NCBI GenBank assembly: GCA_910575265.1 | Contig: CAJTEA010000005.1 | Span: forward strand, 62,001 to 126,000 | DNA: 64,000 nt | DNA from: Oscillospiraceae bacterium | Lineage (GTDB): Bacteria; Bacillota; Clostridia; Oscillospirales; Oscillospiraceae | Direction of reading: 5' to 3' | In this document: positions 32,461 through 40,455 of the stretch, one piece after another | Layout of the letters: every line of letters starts with the position of its first letter | Numbering within the stretch: position 1 is the stretch's first letter | Made by a program: the position numbers and the translations under genes | Notes under the pieces: generated by a model | The model's input: only the letters and a program-made list of their open reading frames with translations | Told to the model about the DNA's origin: nothing | Databases searched by the model: none

Positions 32461-32692
32461 CGGTCTGAAAAGAGTTCTATGCCTGTTTGGCCTGCTGGCT
32501 GTTATGAGCCCCTTGGTCGGCTGCCCGGGGGCGCTGATCGGCCGCTCCGGTCCCCAGGAGCCGAAACTGTTCTTTGGGGTGCCCGCCGTCGAGGAAAAAA
32601 CCGAATTTTCCTGGTGGGACTGGGAAAAGCACCTCTCCCTGGCTCCCCAGCGCTACGGCGGTCCTTTTCAGGAGGACGGCTCCCAGTCATAG
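32450..32692 (+). CDS. Small predicted lipoprotein within the glycogen operon
   Basis: An 80-residue protein with a lipoprotein signal: a hydrophobic stretch VLCLFGLLAVMSPL ending in the lipobox LVGC (Cys25). The mature part is about 55 residues, Trp- and Glu-containing (EFSWWDWEKHLSLAPQRYGG). I recognise no family. Its own ribosome site is weak, but it overlaps a short upstream frame with a strong one. It lies between glgA and glgP, so it may be co-transcribed with glycogen synthesis genes, or be chance cargo. Confidence 0.6.
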   Translation: MDLNGLKRVLCLFGLLAVMSPLVGCPGALIGRSGPQEPKLFFGVPAVEEKTEFSWWDWEKHLSLAPQRYGGPFQEDGSQS

Positions 32693-32699
32693 AGATCCA

Positions 32700-32731
32700 G
32701 GGCCCCGTCCGGGAGGACGGGGCCCTTCTCA
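32700..32731 (+). terminator. Intrinsic terminator after the lipoprotein gene
   Basis: GGGCCCCGTCC, loop, GGACGGGGCCC, then TTCTC. The stem is 11 bp. The poor U-tract implies partial termination ahead of glgP. Confidence 0.6.
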
Positions 32732-32783
32732 CCTCCGGCACAAAAAAACACTGCCCACCTCATATTTTTACCCTTCCCCACCG

Positions 32784-32812
32784 TTGACGCTCCCCCCACA
32801 ATCTGGTAAAAT
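32784..32812 (+). promoter_or_regulatory. Promoter of glgP
   Basis: TTGACG, 17 bases, TAAAAT, with a 50-base leader. It gives glycogen breakdown its own transcription start, separate from the synthesis genes. Confidence 0.7.
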
Positions 32813-32868
32813 AAGTTTCCGTGGGAGAGCCTCTCTCTTGATAGATAAATCGAACAGGAGGAACTGTT

Positions 32869-35316
32869 ATGACGAATTATACACCGGAATACACCAAGGA
32901 GCAGCTGACCGAGATGATCACCGGCAAGCTCCAACGCAACTTTGGCTGTACGGTGGAGACAGCCAACAACAACCACATGTTCAAGGCCTGCGCCCTGGTC
33001 CTGCGGGACATCATGTCCCGCCACCGCATGGACACCAGCAATCAAGTGTGGGAGAAGCAGCAGCGTCAGGTCCACTACCTGTCCCTGGAGTTCCTCATGG
33101 GCCGCTCTCTGGAAAAAAACGCCTATAACCTGGGACTGCTGGACACCTTGAAAGAGGTTCTGGAATCCATGGGCTTCTCCGCCGCCGACCTCTTTGAGTC
33201 TGAGCCGGACGCCGGTCTGGGCAACGGCGGCCTGGGCCGTCTGGCGGCCTGCTATCTGGACTCCATGACCACCCTGGAGATTCCCGCCACCGGCTATTCC
33301 ATCTGCTATGAGCTGGGCATCTTCAAGCAAAAGATCATCGACGGCAAACAGGAGGAGCTGGCCGACAACTGGCTGGGCCTGGGCGACGCCTGGCTGATTC
33401 CCAAGATGGAGGAAGCTGAGGAGGTCCACTTCGGCGGCAAGATCGTGGACAGCTGGGACGAAAACGGGGTCAACCACCCTGAGCACGTGGGCTACACCGC
33501 CGTCCTGGCCATCCCCCGGGACATGAAGATCGCCGGCTACCAAACCAAGCACACCAACACCCTGCGCCTGTGGGACGCCAAGAGCCCTCTGCCGGTGGAC
33601 ATGTCCCTGTACTCCCGGGGCGAGTATCTGAAAGCGGTGGAACAGCAGGCCATGGCGGAGGTCATCGCCAAGGTCCTCTACCCCGACGATAACCACTACG
33701 AGGGCAAATCCCTGCGCCTGAAGCAGCAGTATTTCTTCGTCTCCGCCACCATCCAGTCCATCGTCCGCCAGCACAAGGCCCAGTACGGCACCCTGCGCAA
33801 CTTCGCCCGGAAGCATGTGATCCAGATCAACGACACCCACCCCACCCTGGTCATCCCCGAGCTGATGCGCATCTTCCTGGACCAGGAGGGCTACGGCTGG
33901 GACGAGGCCTGGCACATTGTCACCGACGCCGTTTGCTACACCAACCATACGGTCCTGGCCGAGGCTCTGGAGCGCTGGCCCCAGAAGCTGATCGAGGACC
34001 TCCTGCCCCGCATCTGGCAGATCTTGAAGGAGATCGCCAGCCGTTACCAGCGGGAGCTGGAGCGCCGCTACGGCGGGGACACGGGCAAGATCGCCCACAT
34101 GGCTATCATCTGGGGCGGCGAGGTACGTATGGCCAACCTGTGCGTCTGCGCCTGCCAGTATATCAACGGCGTGTCCGCCCTCCACTCCGATATCCTGAAG
34201 CGGGAGGTCTTCCGGGACGCCTATCAGGCCGAGCCCAACAAGTTCACCAACGTGACCAACGGCATCGATCACCGCCGCTGGCTGTCCCAGATCAACCCCA
34301 AGCTGGACGCGCTGATTAAGGACTGCGCCGGTGGGGATCAGTACCTGCTCCAGCCCAACGCCCTGCGGGACCTGGAGAAGTTTAAGGACGACAAGTCCGT
34401 TCTCCAGCAGCTGGGCGCCATCAAAGCGGAAAACAAGCGCCGCTTTGCCGCCTGGGTCTCCCGGGAATCCGGCGTCATCCTGAACACCGACGCCGTCTTT
34501 GATGTCCAGGTCAAGCGTCTGCATGAGTATAAGCGCCAGCTGCTCAACGTACTGCATATCATTCACCTGTACAACCAGCTCCAGGACAACCCCAATATGG
34601 ACTTCCGCCCCCAGACCTTCCTCTTTGGCGCGAAGGCCGCCCCTGGCTACCATGTGGCCAAGGCGATCATCCAGCTCATCAACTCCCTGGCCGCGCAGAT
34701 TGCCAATGACCCCATCTGCAAGGATAAGCTCCAGGTGGTCTTCCTGGAGAACTACCGGGTCTCCCTGGCCGAGAAGCTGATGCCCGCTTCCGAGCTCAGT
34801 GAGCAGATCTCCACCGCCGGCAAGGAGGCCAGCGGCACCGGCAACATGAAGTTTATGATGAACGGCGCCCTGACCATCGGCACTCTGGACGGCGCCAACG
34901 TGGAGATGCACCAGCAGCTGGGAGACGACAATATCTTCCTCTTCGGCCTCACCGCCGACCAGGTGACCCAGCGCAAGCGGGATGGCTACCGCTCCCTGGA
35001 CATCTACCAGCAGAACCACGCCCTGAAGCGGGTGATCGACCGCGTCAGCGCCGGCTTTGGCGACGGCGTGTCCTACTCCGACCTGACCAACCGCCTGCTC
35101 TTCGGCGCCGGCGGCGGCATGGCCGATGAGTATATGCTCCTGGCCGACTTCGACAGCTACTGCGCCGCCCATCAGCGGGCCATCCAGGCCTACGGCGACC
35201 AGCAGCACTGGAACCAGATGTCCCTCATCAACATCGCCCGCTCCGGCATTTTCGCCGCCGACCGCTCCATCCAGGACTACGCCCGGGATATCTGGCATGT
35301 TCCCACCCGCAAATAA
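32869..35316 (+). CDS. glgP: Glycogen/maltodextrin phosphorylase
   Basis: GT35 enzyme of 815 residues that releases glucose-1-phosphate from glycogen ends. It depends on pyridoxal phosphate. The PLP lysine lies in EASGTGNMKFMMNGALTIG, with the phosphate-binding DGANVEM stretch after it. Other family marks are YLSLEFLMGRSLEKN, LGNGGLGRLAACYLDSM and KRLHEYKRQLLNVLHI. The length is full. The ribosome site AGGAGG precedes the ATG. The substrate range (glycogen against maltodextrin) is not decided by sequence. Confidence 0.96.
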   Translation: MTNYTPEYTKEQLTEMITGKLQRNFGCTVETANNNHMFKACALVLRDIMSRHRMDTSNQVWEKQQRQVHYLSLEFLMGRSLEKNAYNLGLLDTLKEVLESMGFSAADLFESEPDAGLGNGGLGRLAACYLDSMTTLEIPATGYSICYELGIFKQKIIDGKQEELADNWLGLGDAWLIPKMEEAEEVHFGGKIVDSWDENGVNHPEHVGYTAVLAIPRDMKIAGYQTKHTNTLRLWDAKSPLPVDMSLYSRGEYLKAVEQQAMAEVIAKVLYPDDNHYEGKSLRLKQQYFFVSATIQSIVRQHKAQYGTLRNFARKHVIQINDTHPTLVIPELMRIFLDQEGYGWDEAWHIVTDAVCYTNHTVLAEALERWPQKLIEDLLPRIWQILKEIASRYQRELERRYGGDTGKIAHMAIIWGGEVRMANLCVCACQYINGVSALHSDILKREVFRDAYQAEPNKFTNVTNGIDHRRWLSQINPKLDALIKDCAGGDQYLLQPNALRDLEKFKDDKSVLQQLGAIKAENKRRFAAWVSRESGVILNTDAVFDVQVKRLHEYKRQLLNVLHIIHLYNQLQDNPNMDFRPQTFLFGAKAAPGYHVAKAIIQLINSLAAQIANDPICKDKLQVVFLENYRVSLAEKLMPASELSEQISTAGKEASGTGNMKFMMNGALTIGTLDGANVEMHQQLGDDNIFLFGLTADQVTQRKRDGYRSLDIYQQNHALKRVIDRVSAGFGDGVSYSDLTNRLLFGAGGGMADEYMLLADFDSYCAAHQRAIQAYGDQQHWNQMSLINIARSGIFAADRSIQDYARDIWHVPTRK

Positions 35317-35327
35317 CAAAAAAAGAA

Positions 35328-35364
35328 CCGTTCGGGACACAGCTTTGTGTCCCGAACGGCTTTT
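35328..35364. terminator. Bidirectional terminator between glgP and the FNT gene
   Basis: A 13-bp perfect stem (CCGTTCGGGACAC with GTGTCCCGAACGG), loop AGCTTT, T-run on the plus strand. On the minus strand the stem is followed by TTCTTTTTTTG, so it ends both convergent units. Confidence 0.88.
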
Positions 35365-35374
35365 ATAACGGATT

Positions 35375-36175
35375 TTACGTTTGCCGCTGGGTGGCCCAAA
35401 TCAACGCTCCAAACCCGCAGCCGCCGATGATATTACCGATGGTCACCGGAATCATATTACTGAAAAAACCGGCCAGATTCAAAGCGGAGACGTTTACCCC
35501 TGTCTCCTGTGCCCAGCTGACCATATTGGGCACGGTCCTCGCCGCCAGCAAACCGGCGGGGATGTAATACATATTGGCCACACAGTGCTCAAACCCGCCG
35601 ATGACGAAGAAGCTCACCGGCACAAAGGCCCCGATGGCCCGTCCCGGCAGGCTCTTTCCACACAGGGAGCACATCACTCCGGCGCACACCAGAATGTTGC
35701 ACAGGATGCCCAGCACCACCGCCCGTCCAAAGGGCAGGGAGCACTTGTTGGCCGCGGTACGGATGGCGTACAATGCCAGCGCCCCGTTGGAGAAGGCTCC
35801 GCTGTAGGCGATCGCCGCCGCCAGCAGCACCGCCCCCACCAGGTTCCCAAGGTAGACGATCACCAGATTCCGGACCATCCCCACCAGGGAGGCTTTTTTC
35901 TCCAGCAGGGAGATGGTAATCATACAGTTTCCGGTAAACAGCTCCGCCCCGGTGATAATCACCATAATCAGCCCAAAGGGGAAAAGCAGGCCGCTGACCA
36001 CCCGGGCCGCGGAGGTGTTGTCCAGCCCGTAAGAGGCCGTGCTGGCCGCCACCGCCCCGGAGGCGATAAAAAATCCTGCCAGCACCGCCGCCAGAAAGAG
36101 CCTTCCGGCACTGTTTCCAGCCTTTTTCGCCCCCGCCTGGGCATAAACACCGACAAATTCCGCAGGGCTCAGCAT
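35375..36175 (-). CDS. Formate/nitrite transporter (FNT) family channel
   Basis: A 266-residue membrane protein with six transmembrane helices. FNT marks are the aromatic N-terminal segment LSPAEFVGVYAQAGAKKAG and the first broken helix region FPFGLIMVIITGAELFTGNC. The second broken helix region is FFVIGGFEHCVANMYYIP, containing the central His. It forms pentameric channels for formate, nitrite or hydrosulfide. It lies 20 bases after folC in an operon that generates one-carbon units from formiminoglutamate, so formate release is the favoured guess. The ATG at 36175 follows GGCGGAG. Confidence 0.88.
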   Translation of the reverse strand: MLSPAEFVGVYAQAGAKKAGNSAGRLFLAAVLAGFFIASGAVAASTASYGLDNTSAARVVSGLLFPFGLIMVIITGAELFTGNCMITISLLEKKASLVGMVRNLVIVYLGNLVGAVLLAAAIAYSGAFSNGALALYAIRTAANKCSLPFGRAVVLGILCNILVCAGVMCSLCGKSLPGRAIGAFVPVSFFVIGGFEHCVANMYYIPAGLLAARTVPNMVSWAQETGVNVSALNLAGFFSNMIPVTIGNIIGGCGFGALIWATQRQT

Positions 36176-36195
36176 AAAGCACTCCGCCTTTCTTT

Positions 36196-37449
36196 CTATC
36201 CGCGCAGCTCCAACAGATGCCGCACTTCGCCAATCATATACAGCGACCCGCAGGCGCATATTACGTCCTTTGGGCCTGCCGCCGTCAACGCCTGATCCAG
36301 GCCGTCCCAAGTGGTCGGACAGGGGACGGCCTTCACGCCCCCGCTCTCCAAAAACTCCGCCAAGGCCTGGGCGGACAAGGCCCTGGGGCTGTCCGGGGTA
36401 AGGGTAAAGAACGCCTTCGCCAGAGGGAGCAGTTCCCCCATCATGGCGGGGTAATCCTTGTCGGCCAGCACGCCGGTAAGGAAAATCAGTTTTTTCCCCG
36501 GGTACAGCGTCCGCAGAGACCGGGCCAGGGCTTCCATACACTGGGGGTTGTGGCCCCCGTCCAGAATCACATTGGGCGAGTAACAGGCCAGCTCCAGCCG
36601 CCCAGGCCACCGGGCCCGCTCCAATCCCTGAACCACTGCCCTTTCCGGAATCTCCCAGCCCTGGTCCCGAAGAACCTTGACTGTCTCCAGCACCGCAGCG
36701 GCGTTCTGGACCTGATACTCCCCCAGCAGGGCGATGTGATAGGGGCCTTGGTCCCGGTAGGTAAAGGTCTGCCCCTCCAGCCCGGCGGACAGCACCTCTG
36801 GCGGAGCGGTCACCGCCAAACGGCTGTACCGGACTTTACAGATGTTCTCAAACAGGCCGTAGAGATCGAAGCCCTGTTCATAGAGCACCACAGGACAGCC
36901 CGGTTTGATAATTCCCGCCTTTTCCTCCGCGATCTTGTCCAAGGTGTCCCCCAGCAGCTCGGTGTGCTCCAAGCCGATGTGGGTAATCACCGCCGCCTCC
37001 GGTCTGTCTATAACGTTGGTCGAATCCAGCCGTCCTCCCAGTCCGGTTTCCAGCACCACAAGGCCGCAGTTCGACCGCAAAAAGTGGAGCATTCCAATGG
37101 CGGTCATCAGCTCAAACTCAGTCTCGTCCTCCGCCTGGTCCAGCACCTGGACGGTAAGCTCAGCCAGCTCTTCGTCGGAAATGGGGACCCCGTCCACCTG
37201 GAACCGCTCATTGAACCGCCACAAATGGGGGGAGGTATACAGCCCGGTTTTCAGCCCCGCCGCAGACAGCACCGAGGCCAGCATGGCGGCGGTGGATCCT
37301 TTTCCGTTGGATCCGGCAATGTGGACAAATTTCAGCTTCTTCTGAGGGTCACCCAGCTTTCCCAGCAGCCGCCGGACGCGCTCCAGCCCCGGCTTCTGGC
37401 CCACCCAGGCCCTCTGATGAATCCGTTCAGCTGCTTCCTGTCCGGTCAT
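36196..37449 (-). CDS. folC: Folylpolyglutamate synthase / dihydrofolate synthase
   Basis: ATP-dependent ligase of 417 residues that adds glutamate to folates, retaining them in the cell. The ATP loop is HIAGSNGKGSTAAMLASVL (about 43-61). The Mur-ligase-like centre has LEHTELLGDTLDKIAEEKAG and the linker LDGGHNPQCMEAL. The ATG at 37449 overlaps the hutD stop (ATGA), with GGGAGG ahead. Next to a folate S component and THF-dependent enzymes it forms a folate-supply cassette. A dual or single activity cannot be decided here. Confidence 0.92.
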   Translation of the reverse strand: MTGQEAAERIHQRAWVGQKPGLERVRRLLGKLGDPQKKLKFVHIAGSNGKGSTAAMLASVLSAAGLKTGLYTSPHLWRFNERFQVDGVPISDEELAELTVQVLDQAEDETEFELMTAIGMLHFLRSNCGLVVLETGLGGRLDSTNVIDRPEAAVITHIGLEHTELLGDTLDKIAEEKAGIIKPGCPVVLYEQGFDLYGLFENICKVRYSRLAVTAPPEVLSAGLEGQTFTYRDQGPYHIALLGEYQVQNAAAVLETVKVLRDQGWEIPERAVVQGLERARWPGRLELACYSPNVILDGGHNPQCMEALARSLRTLYPGKKLIFLTGVLADKDYPAMMGELLPLAKAFFTLTPDSPRALSAQALAEFLESGGVKAVPCPTTWDGLDQALTAAGPKDVICACGSLYMIGEVRHLLELRG

Positions 37450-38030
37450 GAATCGGCCTCCCGAACAGCGGCAACCATCAGGACACCCGGCCCGCCCTTG
37501 ACGGTAAAACTCTCGCTCTGTCCCTCCAGACACAGCAGGGTCTGCCCCTCCTGAACCTCCAGTCCAAACCGGGGCAGGCTGGCCCTTCCGGACACACAGT
37601 AGACAGCCAGCCCCCGGGTCTTCGCTCCGGGCTGGATGGTCTCCTCATAATCCTCCTCCCGGCGCAGCTCGGTGACAAAACCGGTCCCGGCTCCCTTGCG
37701 GACCATCAGGTTGAAGTCCACGCACCGCCCCCAGCTCTCCACCGGAACGCCGCCGTCGAAGGCCACCACCCGGCCGGGGGCCAGGGGGAAGGGCTCGCCG
37801 CCGTCAATCTTCAGCTTGATCTCCCCGTCCAGAACCGCCAGAAAGCGGTTGTAGTCGGGCAGGGGGGTGAAGTCGGAGCGCTCCAGCTCCACAGTGGCGG
37901 AGCTGAGCCGCCAGAGGAAGTCCCGATCCGCGTATACCGCCCCCTCGGGGGAAATCGCCAGCTGGGTGGTGGTCCCGCCGGACCAGCTTGTGGTCACATA
38001 CTCCGTTTTGGTCAACAGCTTCCAGTTCAT
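37446..38030 (-). CDS. hutD: HutD/Ves-family cupin protein
   Basis: A 194-residue protein of the HutD (Ves) family, a double cupin found with histidine-utilisation genes. The N-terminal YVTTSWSGGTTTQLAISPEG and DFLWRLSSATVE motifs are diagnostic, and DYNRFLAVLDGEIKLKIDGG begins the second sheet. No catalytic activity is established; a regulatory or ligand-binding role is proposed for the family. It lies between the folate S component and folC, tying this operon to histidine breakdown. Confidence 0.88.
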   Translation of the reverse strand: MNWKLLTKTEYVTTSWSGGTTTQLAISPEGAVYADRDFLWRLSSATVELERSDFTPLPDYNRFLAVLDGEIKLKIDGGEPFPLAPGRVVAFDGGVPVESWGRCVDFNLMVRKGAGTGFVTELRREEDYEETIQPGAKTRGLAVYCVSGRASLPRFGLEVQEGQTLLCLEGQSESFTVKGGPGVLMVAAVREADS

Positions 38031-38047
38031 TTATGAAGCTCCTTTCG

Positions 38048-38614
38048 TCAGTCCACATACCGCACCACACCGCTGCGGCGCAGGGCGTGAACCAGAGGGA
38101 TACAGGCGGTGGTGACGCCCACGGCGGTGGCAATCCCGGTCAAGAAACGTCCGGGCAGGAAGGGCAGGTTCGCCAGGAAGGAGGTGTGGTACATCAGGCA
38201 CTCCAGCCAGATACTCAAGGTGTTGCCCGCTGTGGTAAGTACAGCCCCGGCGATACACACGGCGTAGCACACCAACGGACGGCTCTCCATCCGCCGGCCG
38301 GCGCGGCGGCACCACAGCGCCCCGCAGCCTACCACCACCCCCCGGATGGCGGCGGGGGCCACATAGAGCACCGTAGTGGGGGCCAGCCCATAGGGGCCGG
38401 TCACTTGGGCAACGAACTCTCCCAGCAGGCCCACAAGCGCACCCTCAATCGGCCCGAACAGCATGGCCGCCAGCACAATGGGCAGGGAGGCGAAAGAGAA
38501 TTTAAAGTAAGGCGTTTCAATGGCGATGGTCCGCTTCAGCAACACCATCATAGCGGTGAGCAGGGCCACCATGCAAATGGTATAAGCGGTTTTCCTCTTT
38601 TGAGCTGTTGTCAT
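38048..38614 (-). CDS. folT: Folate-type ECF transporter S component
   Basis: A 188-residue membrane protein with about six helices, the substrate-binding unit of an energy-coupling-factor vitamin transporter. MMVLLKRTIAIETPYFKFSF and ASLPIVLAAMLFGPIEGALV are typical of folate S components. It lies directly downstream of a tetrahydrofolate riboswitch, which strongly supports folate as substrate. The ATPase and T units are not in the window; shared modules usually sit elsewhere. The ribosome site AAAGGAG is inside the riboswitch expression hairpin. Confidence 0.88.
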   Translation of the reverse strand: MTTAQKRKTAYTICMVALLTAMMVLLKRTIAIETPYFKFSFASLPIVLAAMLFGPIEGALVGLLGEFVAQVTGPYGLAPTTVLYVAPAAIRGVVVGCGALWCRRAGRRMESRPLVCYAVCIAGAVLTTAGNTLSIWLECLMYHTSFLANLPFLPGRFLTGIATAVGVTTACIPLVHALRRSGVVRYVD

Positions 38615-38622
38615 AATAAAAT

Positions 38623-38659
38623 ACGCTCCTTTCACGGCGTGTTGCCATGAAAGGAGCGT
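38623..38659 (-). promoter_or_regulatory. Expression-platform hairpin of the THF riboswitch
   Basis: A perfect 12-bp stem (ACGCTCCTTTCA with TGAAAGGAGCGT) and 13-base loop. The downstream arm contains the folT ribosome site GAAAGGAG and is followed by ATTTTATT. Formation would hide the ribosome site and may also terminate. Confidence 0.8.
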
Positions 38660-38670
38660 ACTCCCCCATG

Positions 38671-38768
38671 GCAGCGGAATGCGGCACAGCAACGCGGGTC
38701 GCGTCAGACCCTTCGTCCATTGGCAACTTCCCATCCAATGGCACTTGACGCGCTGGACCTACTCTGTC
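38671..38768 (-). ncRNA. Tetrahydrofolate riboswitch aptamer
   Basis: Read on the minus strand, the segment follows the THF aptamer order: GAGTAGG, then GCGCGTCAAGTG, then a stem CCATTGG...CCAATGG enclosing ATGGGAAGTTG, then ACGAAGG. It ends with CCGCGTTGCTGTG and GCATTCCGCTG. These blocks match the consensus CGCGUUAAGUG / GAAUGGGAUGUCG / ACGAAG / GCAUCCGCU as I know it. It is followed at once by a ribosome-site-sequestering hairpin and a folate S component gene, the usual target. It lies only about ten bases after the fchA stop, inside the operon. Confidence 0.88.
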
Positions 38769-38780
38769 AGGTACAAACAT

Positions 38781-39407
38781 TTACATCGCCTTGACGACCG
38801 TTTCGTAGATCTGGTCCGCCAGGGGCAGAGCGCAGGCCAGCAAGGCCTCGCCTTTGGCGCGGTAGTCCTCGGCCAGCTCCTTGTTCTTCAAGCTGCCGAT
38901 GTTGATGAGCACGTTGAGCCACGCGCCCTGGATGGCGGCCCGCAGAGACAGGGCGGACACGCCCAGGTCGCTGGCGGCGCTGTCGTTGCTCTTGCCCAGG
39001 ATGGAGGCGGTGAGCTCCAGGGTCTCCACCGCCAGCTCCATCATCTCAAAGGGAGTTTTGGTGCAGCCCTCCAGTCCCTTCTGGATGGCGGCGGAGCGGG
39101 CGGCTTTCTCCTCGTCGGTGGCCTTTGGCATGCCAAAAGCGGCGCTGACCACGTTGAAAGCCTCGGTGTCCCGGTCCATCACGTCCACAAAGCGGACCTT
39201 CAGGTCGGTGGCCTTGGCCTGAGCGGCCTTAGCCGTCTCCTCAAACTCGGCGTACTTCTTCTTGCCGATGGTCAGGGAACACACCATAGCGGTGAGAGCG
39301 GCGCCCAGAGCGCCCTCCAGAGCGGCGGCGGACCCGCCGCCGGGGGCGGGGGCGTCGGAGGCCAGCAGATCCACAAACTCGGCGGTTTTCAGTTCAGCCA
39401 GTTTCAT
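38781..39407 (-). CDS. fchA: Formiminotetrahydrofolate cyclodeaminase
   Basis: A 208-residue all-helical enzyme that converts 5-formimino-THF to 5,10-methenyl-THF and ammonia. It has the conserved FVDLLASDAPAPGGGSAAALEGALGAAL segment (the PGGGS loop near residues 22-26 binds folate) and the later ASDLGVSALSLRAAIQGAWLNVLINI block. It equals the C-terminal domain of mammalian FTCD; bacteria often split the two functions. The transferase gene is directly upstream. The stop is followed within ten bases by the THF riboswitch. Confidence 0.93.
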   Translation of the reverse strand: MKLAELKTAEFVDLLASDAPAPGGGSAAALEGALGAALTAMVCSLTIGKKKYAEFEETAKAAQAKATDLKVRFVDVMDRDTEAFNVVSAAFGMPKATDEEKAARSAAIQKGLEGCTKTPFEMMELAVETLELTASILGKSNDSAASDLGVSALSLRAAIQGAWLNVLINIGSLKNKELAEDYRAKGEALLACALPLADQIYETVVKAM

Positions 39408-39420
39408 CGGCGAAACCTCC

Positions 39421-40332
39421 TTATTCCATACCCACCAGGTGGTACTCCATCACCTGGTTGTGGGCGTCAAAGTTCTCCAGCTTCAGATAGTGCTCAGCGC
39501 AGTCCAGCAGGGCCTTGGCGGGGGTGAGGCCCACCACCTCGCTGCCCACGATATAGGTGCCGTAGCGCTCGGCCAGGGACTTGATCATCTCGTAGACCAC
39601 GTTCAGCGGGGTGTCCTCATAGTTGACCATGTTCATGGACACCTGGGCGATGCCCCGGTCCTCCAGCATAAAGCCCATGGCCTTGCAGCTGCGGAAGCCG
39701 CCGGAGGATCCGCGGATCACCTTGGCGATCTTCTTGGCGATCTCCACGTCGGAGGTGGCCAGGTTCACGTTGAAGGCCACCAGGGGCATACGGGCGCCGA
39801 TGGCGGTGATGCCGGCGGTGGGGTGGATCTTCCGCTCGCCGAAGTCGGGGGCCCACTCCTCCTGGAGCAGCTTCTCAGGCATACCCTCGAACTGGCCCTT
39901 GCGGCAGGCGGCCAGATTGCGGCGGTGGGGGGCGGAGGCGGAGTCCTCATAGAGGAAGGAGGGGATTTTCAGCTCGTCCCAGATACGCTGGCCCAGCCGC
40001 TTGCTGATCTCCACGCACTCCTCCACGGTGACGCCCATGGTGGGGACAAAGGGGATAACGTCGGTGGCGCCCATGCGGGAGTGCTCACCGGTATGCTTGG
40101 TCATGTCGATGACCTCGGCGGCCTTTTTTGTCAGCTGGAAGGCCACCTCCTCGATAGCCTCGGGGGAGCCGATCATGGTGAACACACAGCGGTTGTGGTT
40201 GCCGTCGGTCTGGGCGTCGAAGAGGGTGCAGCCGGGTACGCTCTTGGCCACCTCCACCAGGGCGTTATACGCGGCCTCGTCCTTCTCCTTGCTGCAACTG
40301 AAATTGGGAATACACTCGACAAGTCTGGCCAT
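39421..40332 (-). CDS. ftcD: Glutamate formimidoyltransferase
   Basis: A 303-residue enzyme that moves the formimino group of formiminoglutamate, the product of histidine breakdown, onto THF and frees glutamate. The N-terminus MARLVECIPNFSCSKEKDE is diagnostic. The catalytic His sits in KHTGEHSRMGATDVIPFVP, and GARMPLVAFNVNLATSDVEIAKKIA follows. The ATG at 40332 has AGGAGG nine bases ahead. First gene of a minus-strand operon with its own promoter (TTGAAA-17-TATAAT). Confidence 0.95.
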   Translation of the reverse strand: MARLVECIPNFSCSKEKDEAAYNALVEVAKSVPGCTLFDAQTDGNHNRCVFTMIGSPEAIEEVAFQLTKKAAEVIDMTKHTGEHSRMGATDVIPFVPTMGVTVEECVEISKRLGQRIWDELKIPSFLYEDSASAPHRRNLAACRKGQFEGMPEKLLQEEWAPDFGERKIHPTAGITAIGARMPLVAFNVNLATSDVEIAKKIAKVIRGSSGGFRSCKAMGFMLEDRGIAQVSMNMVNYEDTPLNVVYEMIKSLAERYGTYIVGSEVVGLTPAKALLDCAEHYLKLENFDAHNQVMEYHLVGME

Positions 40333-40386
40333 TTGTGATTTCCTCCTAAAAAAATATTCGCCGGGGCTGTTTTCTTTGATGGCTGT

Positions 40387-40415
40387 ATTATATTGCGTCC
40401 GCCACAAATTTTCAA
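40387..40415 (-). promoter_or_regulatory. Promoter of the ftcD operon
   Basis: On the minus strand TTGAAA, 17 bases, TATAAT, about 55 bases upstream of ftcD. Near consensus. Confidence 0.8.
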
Positions 40416-40455
40416 TGCCTGGAGCAAGGTTTTTTCAGCCCTTTGCTTAAAAATA

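Noticed and set aside
32668-35340. An 890-codon open frame on the minus strand opposite glgP
   Set aside because: Shadow of glgP; lacks ribosome site and family motifs, Val/Gly/Leu-rich composition typical of antisense frames.
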